Assembly: GCA_902803195.1 (NCBI GenBank)
Contig: CADCOX010000063.1
Coordinates: 1 to 8,208, forward strand
Source of the DNA: an uncultured Bacteroidales bacterium
GTDB taxonomy: Bacteria > Bacteroidota > Bacteroidia > Bacteroidales > Bacteroidaceae
DNA: 8,208 nucleotides
Direction: 5' to 3'
In this document: one piece after another, positions 1 through 6,762 of the stretch
How the letters are laid out: each line of letters opens with the position of its first letter
How positions within the stretch are numbered: position 1 is the stretch's first letter
The notes under the pieces: model-generated
The model's input: only the letters and a program-made list of their open reading frames with translations
Told to the model about the DNA's origin: nothing
Databases searched by the model: none
Translations under genes and position numbers: made by a program

Positions 1-1
1 C

Positions 2-2752
2 TACGAACCCGATTACCTCGTAGACATCTCGTCTATTGCGGCCTGTTTCGAGGAATATGGCGCTTCGCCCCTCAACCATCTGTTGAACCGTCTGAAGCCT
101 GCCCCCACGAGTGCCGCCATTCTTCTTGGTAATTTGGCCAGCCAGTTTCTGGACGAAGAGTTGTTTCTATCGCCCGAAGATGACAACTACGCCGACAGCA
201 TCAAACGCTTCTTTCGTGCGAATGCACTCGGCATCGCTACGACCGACCTGCCTGCCGATTTCCACACCCAGGCACTCGCACAAAAGCACAACATTCACAC
301 CGCCATCCGTCAAGGCTTAGAAGCGAACGTGACCGACATCGACCCCGAGAACGTGATGCTCGAGCCCTCGTTCTTCTCGGAGATGCTTGGCCTCCAAGGG
401 CGTATGGACTACCTCCACCTCGACTACCGCGTACTCATCGAGCAGAAATCCGGGCGCGGAGGTTTCCCCCAGCGCGACCCTGATGTGCCTGTCTACCAGC
501 AGAAGCATTACATTCAGTTGTTGCTCTATATGCTGCTCATCCGCTATAACTTCCGTCAGCATTATGAGCTCAACCGCCACGAACTCAACGCCTTTCTGCT
601 CTACTCGAAGTACAGCAAGGGACTGATTGGCTGCAGTTTTGCACCCGAGCTCGTTCATGAAGCCGTACGCGTTCGCAACGGGATAGCAGCCCTCGACTTC
701 AGCCTCACCCGGGGCAGCAGCACCTTTCTCGACAACCTCAGCGTTGACGACCTCAACGTCAAAGGTACTTCCTCCACCCTTTGGACACGCTACCAGCGGC
801 CTCAAATCGAGGCGTTGCTGGCTCCACTTCAATCGGCCTCGCCGCTCGAACGCGCCTATTACCATCGCTTCATCACCTTCGTAGCGACCGAACACCTTTT
901 GGCCAAACTCGGCAATCAGACGAAAGAGAACTCCGGCTTTGCCGATAAGTGGTACAGCTCGCTTGCCGACAAGCTGCTCGCTGGCAACATCTATCATAAC
1001 ATGACGCTCGTAGAACCCGAGCCGACAGCCGAGGGATGCGTGAGCCGAGTGGTTCTGCACTTCGACGACACGCCCGACCACGACGTCTCCAACTTCCGCC
1101 GCGGCGACATCGTCATCCTTTATCCCTACGACCCCGAGACAGAGCCCGATGCACGAAAGACGATGGTCTTCCGTAGCACCATCGAGGAAATCAAGACGGA
1201 CACGCTCTCGCTCGCCCTTCGCGCCACGCAGACTCACGCTCACGTGTTCCGCCACTACGACAACGCCCGTTGGGCCATCGAACACGACTTCATGGAGGCT
1301 TCGTTCAGTTCGCTCTATCGTGGCCTTCACGCCTTCCTCTCGGCACCTCAACAACGGCGCGACCTGACGCTACTTCAACGCACGCCCGTAGTAGACAATA
1401 GCCTAACCCTTCGAGGCGACTACGGTCCATTCAACGAACTCGCCCTACGCGTCCGTCAAGCGCAAGACCTCTTCCTCATCATCGGCCCGCCGGGTACGGG
1501 CAAGACGTCCTATGGTCTGATGACGACGCTTCGCGAGGAATTGCACTCACCCGATGCCCGCGTGCTGCTGATGGCCTACACGAATCGCGCCATCGACGAG
1601 ATCTGCAGCAAATTGGAGGAGGATGGAATCGACTACCTGCGCATCGGCTCGCCACTCAGCTGCGAGCGCGTCTACCAAGAGCGTCTGCTCTCCCGCCGCG
1701 TGGACGAATGTCAGAATGTGGGCGACGTCCAACAGTTGATTGTGCGCTCACGCGTCTTCGTCGGGACGACCACCGCCATCACGTCCAACCAACTGCTATT
1801 CACGCTTTGCCGCTTCACGCTTGCCATCATCGACGAAGCCTCGCAGATTCTTGAGCCTCAATTGATTGGCATCCTTAGCGCAACAACCCCCGACGGTACT
1901 TCAGCCATCAGCAAGTTCGTCATGATTGGCGACCACAAGCAATTGCCAGCCGTCGTCGGACAAGGAGCTAACGAGGCACGCGTCGACGACCCTCTGTTGC
2001 GGTCCATTCATCTGACCGACTGCCGACAATCGCTCTTCCAACGTCTGCTTACGCGCTACCACGACAACCCAGAAGTCGTCTACCTGCTCACCCGACAAGG
2101 GCGTATGCACCCCATCATCGCAGACTTCCCCAACCACGCTTTCTACGAGGGCCGACTTGCCGCCGTTCCCTGCCCTCATCAGCAGGAGGAACTGCCAACG
2201 AGTACAGGTCCCGAGCAAAGCATTGACAGCATCCTGGCCACACAACGCTTCGCCTTCATCGCAACTTCCTCGCCCGACGATGCCCTCTCCGAGAAAGTGA
2301 ACGCGGTCGAAGCCGAGATGATTGCTGCGACTGCTGTACACATCTACCGCCAGGAAGTCGAGAACTTCGACGAACTAAGCACCATAGGCATCATTGTGCC
2401 TTATCGCAACCAAATAGCTGCTATCCGCGCAGCCATCGACCATTATGGCATCAGCGACTTACACAATATTACCATCGATACGGTCGAACGTTTCCAAGGC
2501 AGCCAACGCGACTACATCCTCTACGGCTTCACCATCCGCCGCCGCTACCAGCTACAATTCCTAACCAGCAACACGTTCGAAGAGAATGGACGACTCATCG
2601 ACCGCAAGCTGAATGTAGCGATGACGCGAGCTCGCAAGCATCTCCTTCTGTTTGGCAACTCCGACCTGCTGCGTCACGCTCCCGTGTTCGCGCAGCTCAT
2701 CGCGTTTGCACAAGCGAATGGCTATTTCTACGACCATTTGCCCGATGCTTGA
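2..2752 (+). CDS. Dna2-like PD-(D/E)XK nuclease fused to SF1 (Upf1/Dna2-type) helicase, 5' end missing
   Basis: The reading frame is open from base 2, so the gene starts before the window; the TTG at 83 is internal and residue numbers here count from it. A Cas4/RecB-like nuclease comes first: D109, E120-x-K122 and a Q145-x3-Y149 motif. An SF1 helicase follows: Walker A with K474 (GPPGTGKT), motif Ia (AYTNRAIDEIC), Walker B D584-E585 (IIDEAS), motif III (GDHKQLP, from 617), motif IV (QGRMHPII), motif V (TVERFQGSQRDY) and motif VI (MTRARK, from 847). This order, nuclease then 5'-to-3' type helicase, is that of Dna2, so the inferred role is ATP-driven unwinding and cleavage of DNA ends or flaps in replication or repair. 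The three-cysteine group that follows QxxxY in Dna2 and Cas4 is not seen. All catalytic motifs look intact. A defence role cannot be excluded, but nothing nearby supports it. The next gene faces it convergently. Confidence 0.9.
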   Translation, partial: YEPDYLVDISSIAACFEEYGASPLNHLLNRLKPAPTSAAILLGNLASQFLDEELFLSPEDDNYADSIKRFFRANALGIATTDLPADFHTQALAQKHNIHTAIRQGLEANVTDIDPENVMLEPSFFSEMLGLQGRMDYLHLDYRVLIEQKSGRGGFPQRDPDVPVYQQKHYIQLLLYMLLIRYNFRQHYELNRHELNAFLLYSKYSKGLIGCSFAPELVHEAVRVRNGIAALDFSLTRGSSTFLDNLSVDDLNVKGTSSTLWTRYQRPQIEALLAPLQSASPLERAYYHRFITFVATEHLLAKLGNQTKENSGFADKWYSSLADKLLAGNIYHNMTLVEPEPTAEGCVSRVVLHFDDTPDHDVSNFRRGDIVILYPYDPETEPDARKTMVFRSTIEEIKTDTLSLALRATQTHAHVFRHYDNARWAIEHDFMEASFSSLYRGLHAFLSAPQQRRDLTLLQRTPVVDNSLTLRGDYGPFNELALRVRQAQDLFLIIGPPGTGKTSYGLMTTLREELHSPDARVLLMAYTNRAIDEICSKLEEDGIDYLRIGSPLSCERVYQERLLSRRVDECQNVGDVQQLIVRSRVFVGTTTAITSNQLLFTLCRFTLAIIDEASQILEPQLIGILSATTPDGTSAISKFVMIGDHKQLPAVVGQGANEARVDDPLLRSIHLTDCRQSLFQRLLTRYHDNPEVVYLLTRQGRMHPIIADFPNHAFYEGRLAAVPCPHQQEELPTSTGPEQSIDSILATQRFAFIATSSPDDALSEKVNAVEAEMIAATAVHIYRQEVENFDELSTIGIIVPYRNQIAAIRAAIDHYGISDLHNITIDTVERFQGSQRDYILYGFTIRRRYQLQFLTSNTFEENGRLIDRKLNVAMTRARKHLLLFGNSDLLRHAPVFAQLIAFAQANGYFYDHLPDA

Positions 2753-2898
2753 CAATACATGAAACGCCAAGCAACAGACGGCCTCAATTGAAGATTTGTC
2801 CAACCCGCCGCTTGCAAATGGTCAAAATGCGAGTGACGAACCGCAGCTGAGGACATCCCCATTAACAACAAAGAATCATGCATCAGGACGCATTCGTT

Positions 2899-2916
2899 GT
2901 TCGGTCGCGACCGAAC
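2899..2916. repeat. 18-bp perfect palindrome
   Basis: The sequence GTTCGGTCGCGACCGAAC equals its own reverse complement. Allowing one T/G mismatch pair, the symmetry extends to 24 bp (2896-2919). There is no loop, so as RNA or cruciform it would need to open at the central CG. No T-run follows on either strand, which argues against a simple rho-independent terminator. It ends 1 base before the tandem array. It could be a dimeric protein-binding site, a bidirectional terminator-like structure, or one end of a repeat element. Confidence 0.85.
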
Positions 2917-2917
2917 G

Positions 2918-3005
2918 ACCTACGCCTCTATACGCATCGCCTTACACATATATACGCATAGCCCTACACATATATACGCGCAGCCCTACACATATATACG
3001 CGTCG
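2918..3005. repeat. Tandem array of four 22-bp units
   Basis: Three close copies lie at 2940-2961, 2962-2983 and 2984-3005. They share the core TACACATATATACGC; the last two are identical over their first 19 bases. A degenerate first copy at 2918-2939 matches the next unit at about 16 of 22 positions. The period is exact, giving 88 bases with no spacers, so this is not a CRISPR array. Twenty-two bases is about two helical turns, which would put equivalent positions on one face of DNA. The function is unknown; a MITE-like or variable-number repeat is the simplest explanation. Confidence 0.85.
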
Positions 3006-3060
3006 GCGTTAACGATTGTTCGCATCGGAAAAAGCAATAGGTCGAAGACGTTCAAACGCC

Positions 3061-3312
3061 TTATCCAAAGAGTTCGGCCTCCAGCTCATCGACAGCTTGG
3101 CGGAGGTCGGTTTCGAACAGTTCGTGGTCACGCATGAAATCGGCACGCCCATGAGCAAGCGACGCATAAAGGTCGGGATTCATCGAACTGACGTAATCGC
3201 CGATTGCCCATTCGATATCATCGCGTTGCCAAGCAAGCGTGGAATGCTCGTAGACCCGCAGTTTCTGATGGAAGAAGCTGTAGGCCGTCTCGATGCTGTC
3301 GCGCGTTGCCAT
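3061..3312 (-). CDS. Conserved-looking small protein of unknown function (83 aa)
   Basis: I recognise no named domain. The product is 83 residues, soluble and mostly helix-forming, with charged and aromatic patches (HQKLRVYEHST, then AWQRDDIEWAIGDY) and an acidic C-terminus. There is no signal peptide, membrane segment or cysteine. I chose the ATG at 3312 because it overlaps the upstream DUF4250 stop as TGATG, the usual arrangement for translational coupling; a GTG one codon earlier is possible. The tight coupling suggests co-expression, and perhaps joint function, with the DUF4250 protein. It is the last gene of the minus-strand run, and its stop faces the repeat region. That it is a real gene is inferred from this coupling and its protein-like composition. 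Confidence 0.72.
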   Translation of the reverse strand: MATRDSIETAYSFFHQKLRVYEHSTLAWQRDDIEWAIGDYVSSMNPDLYASLAHGRADFMRDHELFETDLRQAVDELEAELFG

Positions 3313-3503
3313 CACATCACGGGGCGCAACTGCCGCTGCTCGGCATTATAGACGAAGCCGTGTTCAAGCATCGTCGCTTTCAGTTCCTCGACATCGCGGT
3401 CGAAGTAATTACAGAGCGAATCGAGGTCGTCAAATTCCTCGTCGCGCAACAACATATTCACAGCCGAAACGAGGATATCAGGGTCTTGAGGTAAAAATTC
3501 CAT
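3312..3503 (-). CDS. DUF4250 family small protein
   Basis: The 63-residue product begins MEFLPQDPDILVSAVNMLLR and continues with an acidic segment (DEEFDDLDSLCNYFD), then a C-terminal 'GFVYNAEQRQL' stretch. This layout (LPxDPxILLSxxNxxLRD, a short helical middle, GxxYxxExNxF end) is what I recall for DUF4250, a family of about 55-65 residues in Bacteroidetes and Firmicutes with no known function. The ATG at 3503 is preferred over an in-frame TTG at 3518, because the family motif begins right after it. The stop overlaps the start of the next gene by one base. It lies 59 bases downstream of the phosphatase gene and may share its transcript. Confidence 0.8.
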   Translation of the reverse strand: MEFLPQDPDILVSAVNMLLRDEEFDDLDSLCNYFDRDVEELKATMLEHGFVYNAEQRQLRPVM

Positions 3504-3526
3504 TCGTCTTATATTCAATACAATAA

Positions 3527-3550
3527 TCAGCTATTGCTGAAGGATTCCTT
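3527..3550. other. Two small adjacent inverted repeats between the phosphatase and DUF4250 genes
   Basis: TCAGC-TATT-GCTGA (3527-3540) is a perfect 5-bp stem with a 4-base loop. AAGGA-T-TCCTT (3540-3550) sits against it. Both lie in the 59-base gap between the phosphatase stop and the DUF4250 start. No T-run follows, so termination is not assured. They could serve as an mRNA processing or stability element, or be chance. Confidence 0.35.
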
Positions 3551-3562
3551 TAATCTTCTCAT

Positions 3563-4030
3563 CTAATGATTAGCGCCTTGCGAAGTTAGGCTATTCAGCA
3601 ACCCTTGACAGCCTTCGATGACATCGCGCCAAGTAGCCTCGAAGTCGCCGGTGTACCAAGGGTCGGCAACGTCCGACGGACGACGGGTGAAGTCCATCAA
3701 CTTGCAAATCTTTCCTTCTGAGTCGTCGCCACAAATGCGGCGCATGTTCCGGATATTCCAATCGTCCATCCCTACGAGCAAGTCGAATCGTTCATAGTCC
3801 GACCGCCTCATCTGCCGAGCTGTCTTGCCGGCGCAACCGATGCCATGCTCAGCCAGTTTGCGACGGGCTGGAGGATAGACGGGATTGCCGATTTCCTCGG
3901 TCGACGTAGCTGCCGACTCGATATGGAAATCGCCCTCGCGACCAGCCTTAGCCACCAGGTCCTTCATCACAAATTCGGCCATCGGACTGCGGCAGATGTT
4001 GCCGTGACATACAAATAAGATTCTGTGCAT
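3563..4030 (-). CDS. Low-molecular-weight protein tyrosine phosphatase
   Basis: The 155-residue product has the usual length of this family. The P-loop lies at the N-terminus: C8-HGNIC-R14-S15 (CX5RS), where C8 would form the phospho-cysteine intermediate. The general-acid motif is near the C-terminus (D123-PWY). Family members dephosphorylate tyrosine on cytoplasmic proteins; bacterial Wzb/Ptp types control capsule or exopolysaccharide tyrosine kinases. The start is the ATG at 4030, which places the P-loop at the normal distance; a TTG at 4060 would add ten non-homologous residues. It lies 30 bases after the acyltransferase stop, so cotranscription is likely. No tyrosine kinase is in the window, so the substrate is unknown. 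Confidence 0.93.
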   Translation of the reverse strand: MHRILFVCHGNICRSPMAEFVMKDLVAKAGREGDFHIESAATSTEEIGNPVYPPARRKLAEHGIGCAGKTARQMRRSDYERFDLLVGMDDWNIRNMRRICGDDSEGKICKLMDFTRRPSDVADPWYTGDFEATWRDVIEGCQGLLNSLTSQGANH

Positions 4031-4060
4031 ATCGATGAAAGCGTTCGTTTTGTTAGCCAA

Positions 4061-5170
4061 CTACCCTATCACCCACTTGCTACCGGGGATGAGCGACAAG
4101 ACCTTAGTCGTGACGGCGCAGCAGATGAAAGAGAGAACGGCTATCACAGGGATGGCCAACCACACGGGAAGAAGCGGATTGGCAGGGTCGCCAGCGATGA
4201 GCTTAGCACTAATGGGAGCAAGGAAGAGCAGGTGCATCAGGTACATGCCAAAGGTGAGTTTCGACGTTTCCGTAATCCACTTGGGAGCTTTTTTCTGCTC
4301 GATGCAGGTGAAGAGGATGAAGGCGCCGAAAGTGGCGAGCACCACATTGGGCGTGCAGAACTCCCAGCTCCATTCGAGCTGCGGCGTCTCGATGAGCTGT
4401 CCGGGAACGCCCCTGAACCAGAATGACCAAGCCGTGAAAGCTGCGCCAACGACGAAGAAGAGCGAACCTAAGCAAAGGCGCTTGCTGCGCGACCAGTCGA
4501 GGTGAACGCGGATATAGTGCGCCAAGACGAGATAGCCCAGATAGCCCGAGCAGTACCATAAAGCATCGTAACGATTCCAAAAGCATTGACCCCAAATCTC
4601 GGGCACGAACAGGCGCTGAATCCAAGGAATGAGCGTCGACAACGCAAAGATGCCGAGGAAGATACGCTCATCGCGCGCCGACGCACGCTCCAACCAGGGA
4701 GAGACGACGGGAATAATCAGATAGAGGCTGATGAGCGGATACATGAACCATAAGTGGCCAGCCATCGAGGGGAAATTAAAAGGCAACATGCGAAGGTCGT
4801 GCATCGACTGCTCCCATGTCATAGCGCCCCATGCGAGAGGCAAAAAGGTGTATATGAGCATGAAAGCTATCATCGGAGGCAGGATGCGCTTGAAACGACG
4901 ACGATAGAATTGCCCCATACTGACTCCTGGCTGCAGCGGCACCAACAGGAAGGCCGAGACGATCATGAAAAGAGGTACACACGTACGCGCCACGCCTCCG
5001 TCATAGAAGGCCACCCAGAAGCGGTTCTGCTCGGTCGCGAGCATGGACATATTGCCTGCCAACCCCGATGAATCGGCCCCGTAGAAGTTTTCGCTAGCAT
5101 GAACCAGCATCACCAGAAAACAGGCAACAATACGGAGGTAGTCGATGAAGACAATTCTCTCTTTTTGCAT
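4061..5170 (-). CDS. Acyltransferase-3 family integral membrane protein (OafA/YrhL-like)
   Basis: The 369-residue product has many hydrophobic segments, consistent with about ten membrane helices. The family hallmark is in the first one: R13-X10-H24, within FIDYLRIVACF...MLVHASE. A conserved basic stretch, YRRRFKRILPP, lies at about 89-99. This family moves acyl groups, often O-acetyl, across the inner membrane onto surface sugars, lipids or peptidoglycan. It has no fused periplasmic SGNH domain. The ATG at 5170 begins right before the family motif, and a TAnnTTTG promoter element lies 35 bases upstream. It appears to be the first gene of a minus-strand operon with the phosphatase; the acceptor molecule cannot be told from the sequence. 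Confidence 0.92.
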   Translation of the reverse strand: MQKERIVFIDYLRIVACFLVMLVHASENFYGADSSGLAGNMSMLATEQNRFWVAFYDGGVARTCVPLFMIVSAFLLVPLQPGVSMGQFYRRRFKRILPPMIAFMLIYTFLPLAWGAMTWEQSMHDLRMLPFNFPSMAGHLWFMYPLISLYLIIPVVSPWLERASARDERIFLGIFALSTLIPWIQRLFVPEIWGQCFWNRYDALWYCSGYLGYLVLAHYIRVHLDWSRSKRLCLGSLFFVVGAAFTAWSFWFRGVPGQLIETPQLEWSWEFCTPNVVLATFGAFILFTCIEQKKAPKWITETSKLTFGMYLMHLLFLAPISAKLIAGDPANPLLPVWLAIPVIAVLSFICCAVTTKVLSLIPGSKWVIG

Positions 5171-5204
5171 AGCAATTAAGGTGTTTTGTTGTTACTTTTG
5201 GCCA

Positions 5205-5212
5205 CAAAGGTA
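5205..5212 (-). promoter_or_regulatory. -7 promoter element of the acyltransferase operon
   Basis: Read on the minus strand, TACCTTTG matches the Bacteroidetes -7 consensus TAnnTTTG. It is 35 bases before the acyltransferase ATG, implying a leader of roughly 28 bases. No convincing TTG-type -33 element is seen at the usual 19-21 base spacing. Confidence 0.6.
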
Positions 5213-5286
5213 CGCAAAACTCAAGAAATGGAGCAGAAAACTTGAAAGTTTTTATGCGCAGAAGAACAAAAGAAGCAAAAATAATG

Positions 5287-5294
5287 TAACTTTG
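5287..5294 (+). promoter_or_regulatory. -7 promoter element of the GTPase operon
   Basis: TAACTTTG is a full match to TAnnTTTG, 82 bases before the GTPase ATG. The expected -33 position is A-rich and lacks a TTTG, so the promoter may be weak or need an activator. An inverted repeat overlaps its downstream half. Confidence 0.65.
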
Positions 5295-5317
5295 CGCCTC
5301 GAAAGGCTGCAGCAAAG
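5290..5317 (+). promoter_or_regulatory. Inverted repeat over the GTPase promoter and start region
   Basis: Outer arms CTTTGC (5290-5295) and GCAAAG (5312-5317) enclose a second pair, GCCT (5296-5299) and AGGC (5304-5307), around a CGAA loop. The outer right arm is offset by TGCA. The repeat covers the second half of the -7 element and the predicted transcription start, a typical place for a repressor operator. Transcribed in part, it could also fold at the 5' end of the mRNA. Control by a zinc-sensing regulator would fit the downstream gene but is inference only. Confidence 0.4.
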
Positions 5318-5376
5318 GTCTAAACGCCTCATGCGGGTCTGATGATTACATATGGACAATAAACAACAAACAAGAA

Positions 5377-6717
5377 ATGAATATCCAATCTGTACCAGTA
5401 TTATTGCTGACGGGCTACCTCGGTAGCGGCAAGACAACACTCCTGAATCGCATCCTCAACAACCGCCGCGGCATTCGCTTCGCGGTCATCGTCAACGATA
5501 TCGGCGAAGTGAACATCGACGCAGACCTCATCGAGAAAGGCGGCGTCGTAGGTCAGAAAGAAGAGAGCCTAGTAGCACTTCAGAATGGTTGCATCTGCTG
5601 CACCTTGAAGATGGACCTCATCGAACAGCTGCGCGACATCACACGCCAGCAACGTTTCGACTACATCGTCATCGAGGCCAGTGGCATCTGCGAACCTGCA
5701 CCTATCGCTCAGACCATATGCTCTATCCCTACTATGGGACTCGAATACGTCCGCGACGGAGTGCCCGTGGTGGACTGCATCGCTACCGTCGTTGATGCCC
5801 TTCGCATGAAAGACGAGTTCGGTAGTGGCAAAGACCTTCTGCGCCCGAACCTCGACGAGGACGATATCGAGAACCTTGTCATCCAACAAATTGAGTTCTG
5901 CAACATTATCCTGCTGAACAAGGCTTCGGAGGTATCGCCCGAGGAGTTGGGACGCATCCGCGAAATCATCCGTGCCCTCCAACCCAAGGCAGAGATCATC
6001 GAGTGCGACTACTGCGACGTCGACTTCGACAAAATCCTCAACACCCACATGTTCGATTTCGATAAAGTCGCCACTTCGGCTGCTTGGATAGACGAAATCG
6101 AAAACCATCATGGCGACGAGGAAGAGGAAGAAGAAGAGCATGAGCATCATCACCACGATGACGACGACGATGATGACGAACATGAACATGAGCATCACCA
6201 CCACCACGATGACGACGATGATGATGACGACGAACATGAACACGAGCATCACCACCACCACGATGACGACGATGACGATGACGACGAACATGAGCATCAC
6301 CACCACCATCATCATCATCACCACCACGACGATGAAGGCGAGGCTGAGGAATACGGCATCGGGACGTTCGTCTATTATCGCCGTAAGCCGTTGAATCTCG
6401 GCCTCTTCGATGAATTCGTAGCCCGCCATTGGCCCAAAAGCGTCATCCGCGCCAAAGGCATCTGCTGGTTCTATGGCGAGCCCGACACATGCTATGTCTT
6501 CGAACAGGCAGGTCGGCAAGTGACGCTGCGCGATGCAGGACAATGGTATGCAACGATGCCTGCCGACGAACTCAAGGCATTCATGGAGCAGACGCCTGCC
6601 CTCCAACGCGACTGGGACGAGCATTATGGCGATCGTATGCAGAAGTTGGTATTCATCGGTCAACACCTCGATCGCGAAGCTATTACGGCTGCTCTCGATG
6701 CCTGCTTGGCCAACTAA
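5377..6717 (+). CDS. COG0523 (CobW/ZNG1-like) metal-chaperone GTPase with His/Asp-rich insert
   Basis: Family motifs are in order: Walker A G13-YLGSGK19-T20; the CxCC metal site C72-I-C74-C75; Walker B and family signature I99-EASGICEPAP109; G4-like N181-K-A-S184; then a C-terminal CobW domain (about 340-446) with the conserved 'RAKGICWFYG' stretch. Members use GTP hydrolysis to deliver metal ions, often zinc, to client proteins; CxCC is the transfer site. Between the domains lies an acidic then His/Asp-rich segment (about residues 247-320) with some 31 histidines, suited to binding or storing zinc or nickel. At 446 residues it is longer than the usual 320-400 because of this insert. The fourth G4 position is Ser instead of Asp. 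It heads an operon with the RNA methyltransferase 45 bases downstream. No Zur box was identified; the metal is inferred as zinc. Confidence 0.93.
   Translation: MNIQSVPVLLLTGYLGSGKTTLLNRILNNRRGIRFAVIVNDIGEVNIDADLIEKGGVVGQKEESLVALQNGCICCTLKMDLIEQLRDITRQQRFDYIVIEASGICEPAPIAQTICSIPTMGLEYVRDGVPVVDCIATVVDALRMKDEFGSGKDLLRPNLDEDDIENLVIQQIEFCNIILLNKASEVSPEELGRIREIIRALQPKAEIIECDYCDVDFDKILNTHMFDFDKVATSAAWIDEIENHHGDEEEEEEEHEHHHHDDDDDDDEHEHEHHHHHDDDDDDDDEHEHEHHHHHDDDDDDDDEHEHHHHHHHHHHHDDEGEAEEYGIGTFVYYRRKPLNLGLFDEFVARHWPKSVIRAKGICWFYGEPDTCYVFEQAGRQVTLRDAGQWYATMPADELKAFMEQTPALQRDWDEHYGDRMQKLVFIGQHLDREAITAALDACLAN
6139..6330 (+). repeat. Low-complexity His/Asp coding repeat with 54-nt units
   Basis: Two full 54-nt units (6178-6231 and 6232-6285) each encode EHEHEHHHHHDDDDDDDD and differ at only two bases, both silent T-to-C changes. 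A shorter related unit precedes them (6136-6177). A partial one follows from 6286, running into eleven consecutive histidines. The pattern indicates recent tandem duplication or slippage, and copy number may vary between strains. Confidence 0.9.
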
Positions 6718-6762
6718 AGCGAATGTCATCCTATCGTTCAACTCTCCCCTATTCCCTACGCT

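Larger units (their letters stand above)
2753..3060. other. Convergent intergenic region with palindrome and tandem repeats, no gene
   Basis: This 308-base gap separates the helicase from the minus-strand small-protein genes. The only structure I see is the palindrome at 2899-2916, the four 22-bp units at 2918-3005, and a minor 8-bp palindrome (CGTTAACG) at 3007-3014. A plus-strand open frame runs from 2796 to 3137. It has no family resemblance, reads through the repeats in shifting frames because 22 is not a multiple of 3, and overlaps a better-supported minus-strand gene, so I do not call it. No clear intrinsic terminator (stem plus T-run) is visible for either neighbour. Confidence 0.7.

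Noticed and set aside
317..1354. Minus-strand open frame of 345 codons inside the helicase gene
   Set aside because: It lies wholly opposite the nuclease region of a well-supported gene and has no recognisable motif; long antisense frames are expected at this base composition.
2918..3005. CRISPR array or plasmid-type iteron origin
   Set aside because: There are no spacers between units, and no cas or replication-initiator gene is nearby; flanking genes are chromosomal in character.
2796..3137. Plus-strand open frame of 113 codons across the repeat array
   Set aside because: The 22-base repeat shifts frame at each copy, the product has no family resemblance, and the frame runs into the 83-residue gene on the other strand.
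6110..6394. Plus-strand Met/Thr-rich frame of 94 codons
   Set aside because: It is an out-of-frame reading of the His/Asp repeat in the GTPase gene.
5569..6741. Minus-strand open frame of 390 codons with a long Val/Met-rich, membrane-like segment
   Set aside because: It is antisense to the GTPase; the hydrophobic run is just the complement of the His/Asp codon repeat. It has no family resemblance.
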